8,051 nt of DNA, taken from assembly GCA_913776405.1 (NCBI GenBank), contig CAJYOV010000693.1, forward strand, positions 1 through 8,051, in the 5' to 3' direction. The position numbers were made by a program, and so were the translations under genes. Shown piece after piece: positions 5,753 to 8,051 of the stretch (position 1 is the first letter of the stretch; each line of letters starts with the position of its first letter). This DNA comes from Pseudobdellovibrionaceae bacterium. Lineage in GTDB: Bacteria; Bdellovibrionota; Bdellovibrionia; Bdellovibrionales; JAMPXM01. The notes beneath the pieces were generated by a model. It saw only the letters and a program-made list of their open reading frames with translations, ran no database searches and was not told where the DNA came from.

Positions 5753-6345
5753 AAACACTCGCTCTCCCTCCATGGATTTTGAAACTTCTGCCCGAGAAAC
5801 GCACTCAAGTCTGGGTTTGGGTCGGTGTTGTCGCATTGACCGGCTTAATCGCGCTCGCTCTGGATTTTGGGGGCTCGTCGGCCGCGCCTGAATCTCTAGC
5901 CCCAGAATCCCCAGAAACAGCTTCGACGTATATTCCGGCAGGCTTTGTTCTGGTTCCGATTGAAGTCGCAAACTACGAATCTTTGGACTCGATTCTTGGA
6001 AAGTTTGGCGTTGTCGATCTCTACTCGGCGCCGCTCGATCCGGCACAACGACCGAAGAAGGTTGCCACCAAGATCAAGATCTTGCGTGCGCCTTTAAATC
6101 CAAATCATTTCGCTGTCTTGGCTCGCGACCAAGAGTCCGAGAAAATCTTAAGCTTTACGGGTCCATTTACCGTTGTCGTTCAAAATCCAAAAGAGGGCGG
6201 CACGGGTTTTGTTAATGGACTCTCCGATGAAAGCACGCAGACAAGAGCTCAAACAAACGCCAGTGAGTTCGCGAAAGCTGTGCGCACGACGGCCAAGTCC
6301 CGTATCACGATCGAGGTCAATCATGCAGACGAAGATTCAATTTAA
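5749..6345 (+). CDS. Membrane-anchored pilus accessory protein, CpaB/RcpC-like
   Basis: A 198-aa protein with one N-terminal membrane helix (about 21-40, VWVWVGVVALTGLIALAL) after a short cytoplasmic start with basic residues. A Pro/Ser/Glu-rich linker (44-60) leads to a beta-rich periplasmic domain, about 61-147. The passage YIPAGFVLVPIEVANYESL, then a GVVDLYSAP stretch, resembles the part of CpaB/RcpC proteins where 'VPV.V.NY' precedes 'GDxVDVL'. CpaB proteins link the Tad secretin to the periplasm. The match is partial: the N-terminal SAF domain seems absent and the protein is shorter than typical CpaB (about 250-300 aa). GTG at 5749 shares GTGA with the upstream stop. The end overlaps the next gene by 23 bp. 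Membrane topology is secure, family is not. Confidence 0.5.
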   Translation: MKTLALPPWILKLLPEKRTQVWVWVGVVALTGLIALALDFGGSSAAPESLAPESPETASTYIPAGFVLVPIEVANYESLDSILGKFGVVDLYSAPLDPAQRPKKVATKIKILRAPLNPNHFAVLARDQESEKILSFTGPFTVVVQNPKEGGTGFVNGLSDESTQTRAQTNASEFAKAVRTTAKSRITIEVNHADEDSI

Positions 6346-7330
6346 AAACCTGATCGCAGCTCTCGCGATCGTTTGTTTAGGTCAAACAGGCGTTGCCTCT
6401 GACGCGCAAGTCGTTGTCGGTGCGGTAGGTGCGACACCCGCAGACTTAAAAGCATTTGCAACCTCGAAGGACACTCTGCCCTACAGCGAATATCTAGATG
6501 CCACCCGCCCTGGCAGAGATTTCGAGAGCGATCTGAAAGCTCGCTTCACGCGCGCGCAAAAAGCATGGCTCTCCGGCAACGCAGACTCAGCTCGCGCTGA
6601 GTTCCAAGCTCTCACCGAACTGACGCTAAAAGCAGACTGGCGCACACCTCAACGGGAAGTGTTGCTCACAAGCTACCTGCGTTTGGCTCAGTCCTCATTG
6701 AGCGGAATCGAGAAAACGAATTGGATTGAAGGCGCTGTTCGCTATTTCTCGGATCTCGAGCCACATCCGTCGCTCTTTCCGCCGCCGTTGATCGAAGAGT
6801 TCACGGCGATTCGCAGCCGCTCACTTGCTTCTGCCTCGGCCCTCGAACTTTGGACCGTCTTTCCCGAAGCGCGCTTTGTGTTAATCGATGGCCGCCGTAT
6901 CGAAATCGCAAATCACGCAGCCGTTCGCCTACCTAATGGCACACATCGGGTCACAGCTCTCTCGGATACTCACGCGACCTTCACTGAGTTCTTAACGCCG
7001 AATCAGCTTCTTCTCTTCCGTGCAAAACCGATCGCTCTCACTGAGGGTACTTGCTCGTCAGCCCGCCTTCTTCCAAATCAGACGCTTCCCGGTAAAACAC
7101 TTCTTTTTGCAGGCCGTGATTGTCCTGCGAGCACGGAGCAACTTGATCTGCGACCGCAGCTCTTATCTAGCCAGCTTATGAACGAGCTCAAACAACCGGC
7201 GACGGTGAAGGCAAAAAATCGCACATGGATTTGGGTCGTGGGTGGCGCGTTGTTAGCGGGGGCTGGCTACGCAATTGCGCGAGAAATGAATCGCGACAAA
7301 TCAGATCAGATTCAAAGATCAGGTTTTTAA
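6323..7330 (+). CDS. Exported protein with PEGA-like domain and C-terminal membrane helix
   Basis: I do not recognise the whole protein. It is 335 aa. A Sec signal peptide is clear (basic start, IAALAIVCLG core, likely cleavage near VASDA at 24-28). Residues about 65-175 are helical with TPR-like spacing (FTRAQKAWLSGNADSARAEF). Residues about 178-215 (FPEARFVLIDGRRIEI, then VRLPNGTHRVTA) look like a PEGA-type beta domain, usually found in cell-surface proteins. C244 and C267 may form a disulfide. A hydrophobic helix (about 301-319, ending in IAREMNRDK) closes the chain, which suggests membrane anchoring of an otherwise periplasmic protein. The ATG at 6323 has GAGGT at 6313-6317, 5 nt away, and overlaps the upstream gene by 23 bp. 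Being last in the pilus-like operon, it may help to assemble or anchor the fibre. That is inference from position. Confidence 0.7.
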   Translation: MQTKIQFKNLIAALAIVCLGQTGVASDAQVVVGAVGATPADLKAFATSKDTLPYSEYLDATRPGRDFESDLKARFTRAQKAWLSGNADSARAEFQALTELTLKADWRTPQREVLLTSYLRLAQSSLSGIEKTNWIEGAVRYFSDLEPHPSLFPPPLIEEFTAIRSRSLASASALELWTVFPEARFVLIDGRRIEIANHAAVRLPNGTHRVTALSDTHATFTEFLTPNQLLLFRAKPIALTEGTCSSARLLPNQTLPGKTLLFAGRDCPASTEQLDLRPQLLSSQLMNELKQPATVKAKNRTWIWVVGGALLAGAGYAIAREMNRDKSDQIQRSGF

Positions 7331-7335
7331 AAGCA

Positions 7336-7373
7336 AAACGGCTTCCTTATCAGGGAAGCCGTTTGAGTTTTGA
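7336..7373. terminator. Bidirectional terminator closing the pilus-like operon
   Basis: AAACGGCTTCC (7336-7346) and GGAAGCCGTTT (7354-7364) form an 11-bp perfect stem with a 7-nt loop, right after the stop at 7330. On the + strand it is followed by GAGTTTTG, on the - strand by TTTGCTTTT (the + strand bases before 7336). It should stop both the pilus operon and the convergent Gly-rich gene, whose stop codon is at 7393-7391. Confidence 0.88.
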
Positions 7374-7390
7374 GAAACTTTTAAGATCGA

Positions 7391-8051
7391 TTAGCGACCG
7401 TAAGTTCCCGTTGTCGCACCTGCCGGAAGTGTCGTCGTTGTTGGCAAGTAGCTGTTACCGAAGATCGAGTTTCCGTAGTACGGATACGACTGGTACGAGC
7501 CTGTGTTCATCATGTTCATTTTGTACATGAGTTCTTGGTACTCGTTCATCAAGCCATTGTACTGCGGAAGACGGCCGCCAAGCATGTTCGCTTGTTGGAT
7601 TGCGCTGAACGCGCCACCTGCCATACCAGCGTAACCCGCCATGCCGGCGTAGCCTGCCATTCCAGCGTAACCGCCAGAGAGACCTGCCAGACCTGCCATC
7701 ATGCCTGGGTAACCCGCGTAGCCTGTAAGACCCGCCATACCTGCGATCGAAACTTGACCCGCGAGACCGAAACCGCCTGGGTAGCCGGCCATACCAGCGT
7801 AGCCTGACATGCCTGCAAGTGCCGACGGATAAGGGTAGCCCGCGAATCCAGAAAGACCCGAGAGACCTGCCATCGCTGCGAGCTGCCCCGGAGCGCCAGC
7901 CATGTAGTAGCCACCTGGCATGCCAGCGTAGCCAGCCATACCTGGCATACCCATGCCTGCCATTCCCGCAATACCTGGCATTCCAGCGAAGCCGATTCCG
8001 CCGGCGATGCCGCCTGCGTAACCTGGCATACCGGCCATCATGCCTGGGAAA
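7391..8051 (-). CDS. Gly-rich GMA/GYA triplet-repeat protein, 5' end beyond the window
   Basis: The frame runs off the right edge still within repeats (FPGMMAGMPGYA), so the start and any signal peptide are unseen; the ATG at 8041 is internal. About 150 of the 220 visible residues are low complexity: Gly roughly every third position, a hydrophobic second position (Met, Tyr, Leu, Ile, Phe) and a small third (Ala, Pro, Ser, Thr). Typical triplets are GMA, GYA, GMP and GLS. There are breaks, such as GGYYMA and GYPYPSALA. A non-repetitive tail of about 70 residues follows: an AFSAIQQANML segment, Met/Asn/Tyr-rich MYKMNMMN, YPYYGNS and a Thr-rich end. No charged residues occur within the repeats and no cysteines anywhere. 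This suits a packed extracellular or envelope structural protein, but no function is known to me. It is convergent with the pilus operon, and a shared role is not shown. Confidence 0.82.
   Translation of the reverse strand, partial: FPGMMAGMPGYAGGIAGGIGFAGMPGIAGMAGMGMPGMAGYAGMPGGYYMAGAPGQLAAMAGLSGLSGFAGYPYPSALAGMSGYAGMAGYPGGFGLAGQVSIAGMAGLTGYAGYPGMMAGLAGLSGGYAGMAGYAGMAGYAGMAGGAFSAIQQANMLGGRLPQYNGLMNEYQELMYKMNMMNTGSYQSYPYYGNSIFGNSYLPTTTTLPAGATTGTYGR
7620..7673 (-). repeat. Three 18-bp tandem units inside the Gly-rich gene
   Basis: Units at 7620-7637, 7638-7655 and 7656-7673 each encode the six-residue repeat GYAGMA on the minus strand. The units differ only at third codon positions (for example GGT TAC GCT GGT ATG against GGC TAC GCC GGC ATG). 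They are the most regular part of a larger imperfect repeat region that runs to the right edge. Confidence 0.88.

Noticed and set aside
5735..6046. 103-aa minus-strand frame opposite the CpaB-like gene
   Set aside because: The composition is Arg/Ser/Pro-rich as expected of a shadow frame, and the + strand gene has a proper start, helix and operon fit.
7535..7971. Open frames on both strands (+ 7535-7807 and - 7699-7971) within the Gly-rich gene
   Set aside because: They are alternate-frame readings of the same repeats; the frame ending at 7391 is continuous, has clean triplet periodicity and shows synonymous third-position variation.
7600..8051. Possible CRISPR array from regular short repeats
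   Set aside because: Repeats are 18-bp coding units, adjacent and without unique spacers, and vary at codon third positions.
7391..8051. Classical collagen-like protein
   Set aside because: Gly-X-Y register is often broken, X is hydrophobic or aromatic, and charged or Pro-rich X positions typical of bacterial collagens are missing.

Overview
The window comes from a Gram-negative bacterium of moderately high GC. It carries a lipoprotein lytic transglycosylase, Shine-Dalgarno-led genes and a Tad/Flp-type pilus cluster. The gene mix and style (gcvT, folD, a MltD-like lipoprotein, short overlapping pilus genes) would fit the Bdellovibrionota or a related deltaproteobacterial lineage, but this is a weak inference: no rRNA or other phylogenetic marker is present.

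Left part (1-3604), housekeeping genes. A 3'-truncated gcvT (glycine cleavage T protein) is read leftwards off the window edge. It is divergent from a lipoprotein lytic transglycosylase gene (1040-2704, MltD-like catalytic domain). That gene ends in an intrinsic terminator which overlaps the stop codon of the convergent, complete folD (3604-2738). gcvT and folD both act on tetrahydrofolate one-carbon units.

Middle (3605-4172). A 184-bp divergent spacer carries candidate promoters for folD and for a 79-residue basic protein of unknown function (3789-4028). A perfect palindromic stem-loop follows that small gene. The leader of the next operon ends in a hairpin whose 3' arm is the ribosome binding site of the first pilus gene.

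Pilus-like operon (4173-7330, + strand). Six tightly packed, overlapping genes encode: a Flp-type prepilin (110 aa); a TadE-like pseudopilin (129 aa); a larger TadG-like pseudopilin (249 aa); a 52-aa mini-pseudopilin; a membrane-anchored CpaB/RcpC-like protein (198 aa); and an exported protein with a PEGA-like domain and a C-terminal membrane helix (335 aa). Each of the first four carries a short basic leader, a Gly at the expected class III prepilin-peptidase site, and a hydrophobic helix. The Glu at +5 is kept in three of them and is Ser in the third. No ATPase, secretin, platform protein or prepilin peptidase lies in the window, so the motor must be encoded elsewhere. A strong bidirectional terminator closes the operon.

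Right end (7391-8051, - strand). Here lies the C-terminal part of a remarkable low-complexity protein built from Gly-hydrophobic-small triplets (GMA, GYA, GMP, GLS), open beyond the window edge. Its repeat units vary almost only at synonymous positions. The repeat protein and the pseudopilin set are the most interesting contents of the window. No tRNA, rRNA, CRISPR array or insertion sequence was seen, and no gene-free stretch exceeds about 200 bases.
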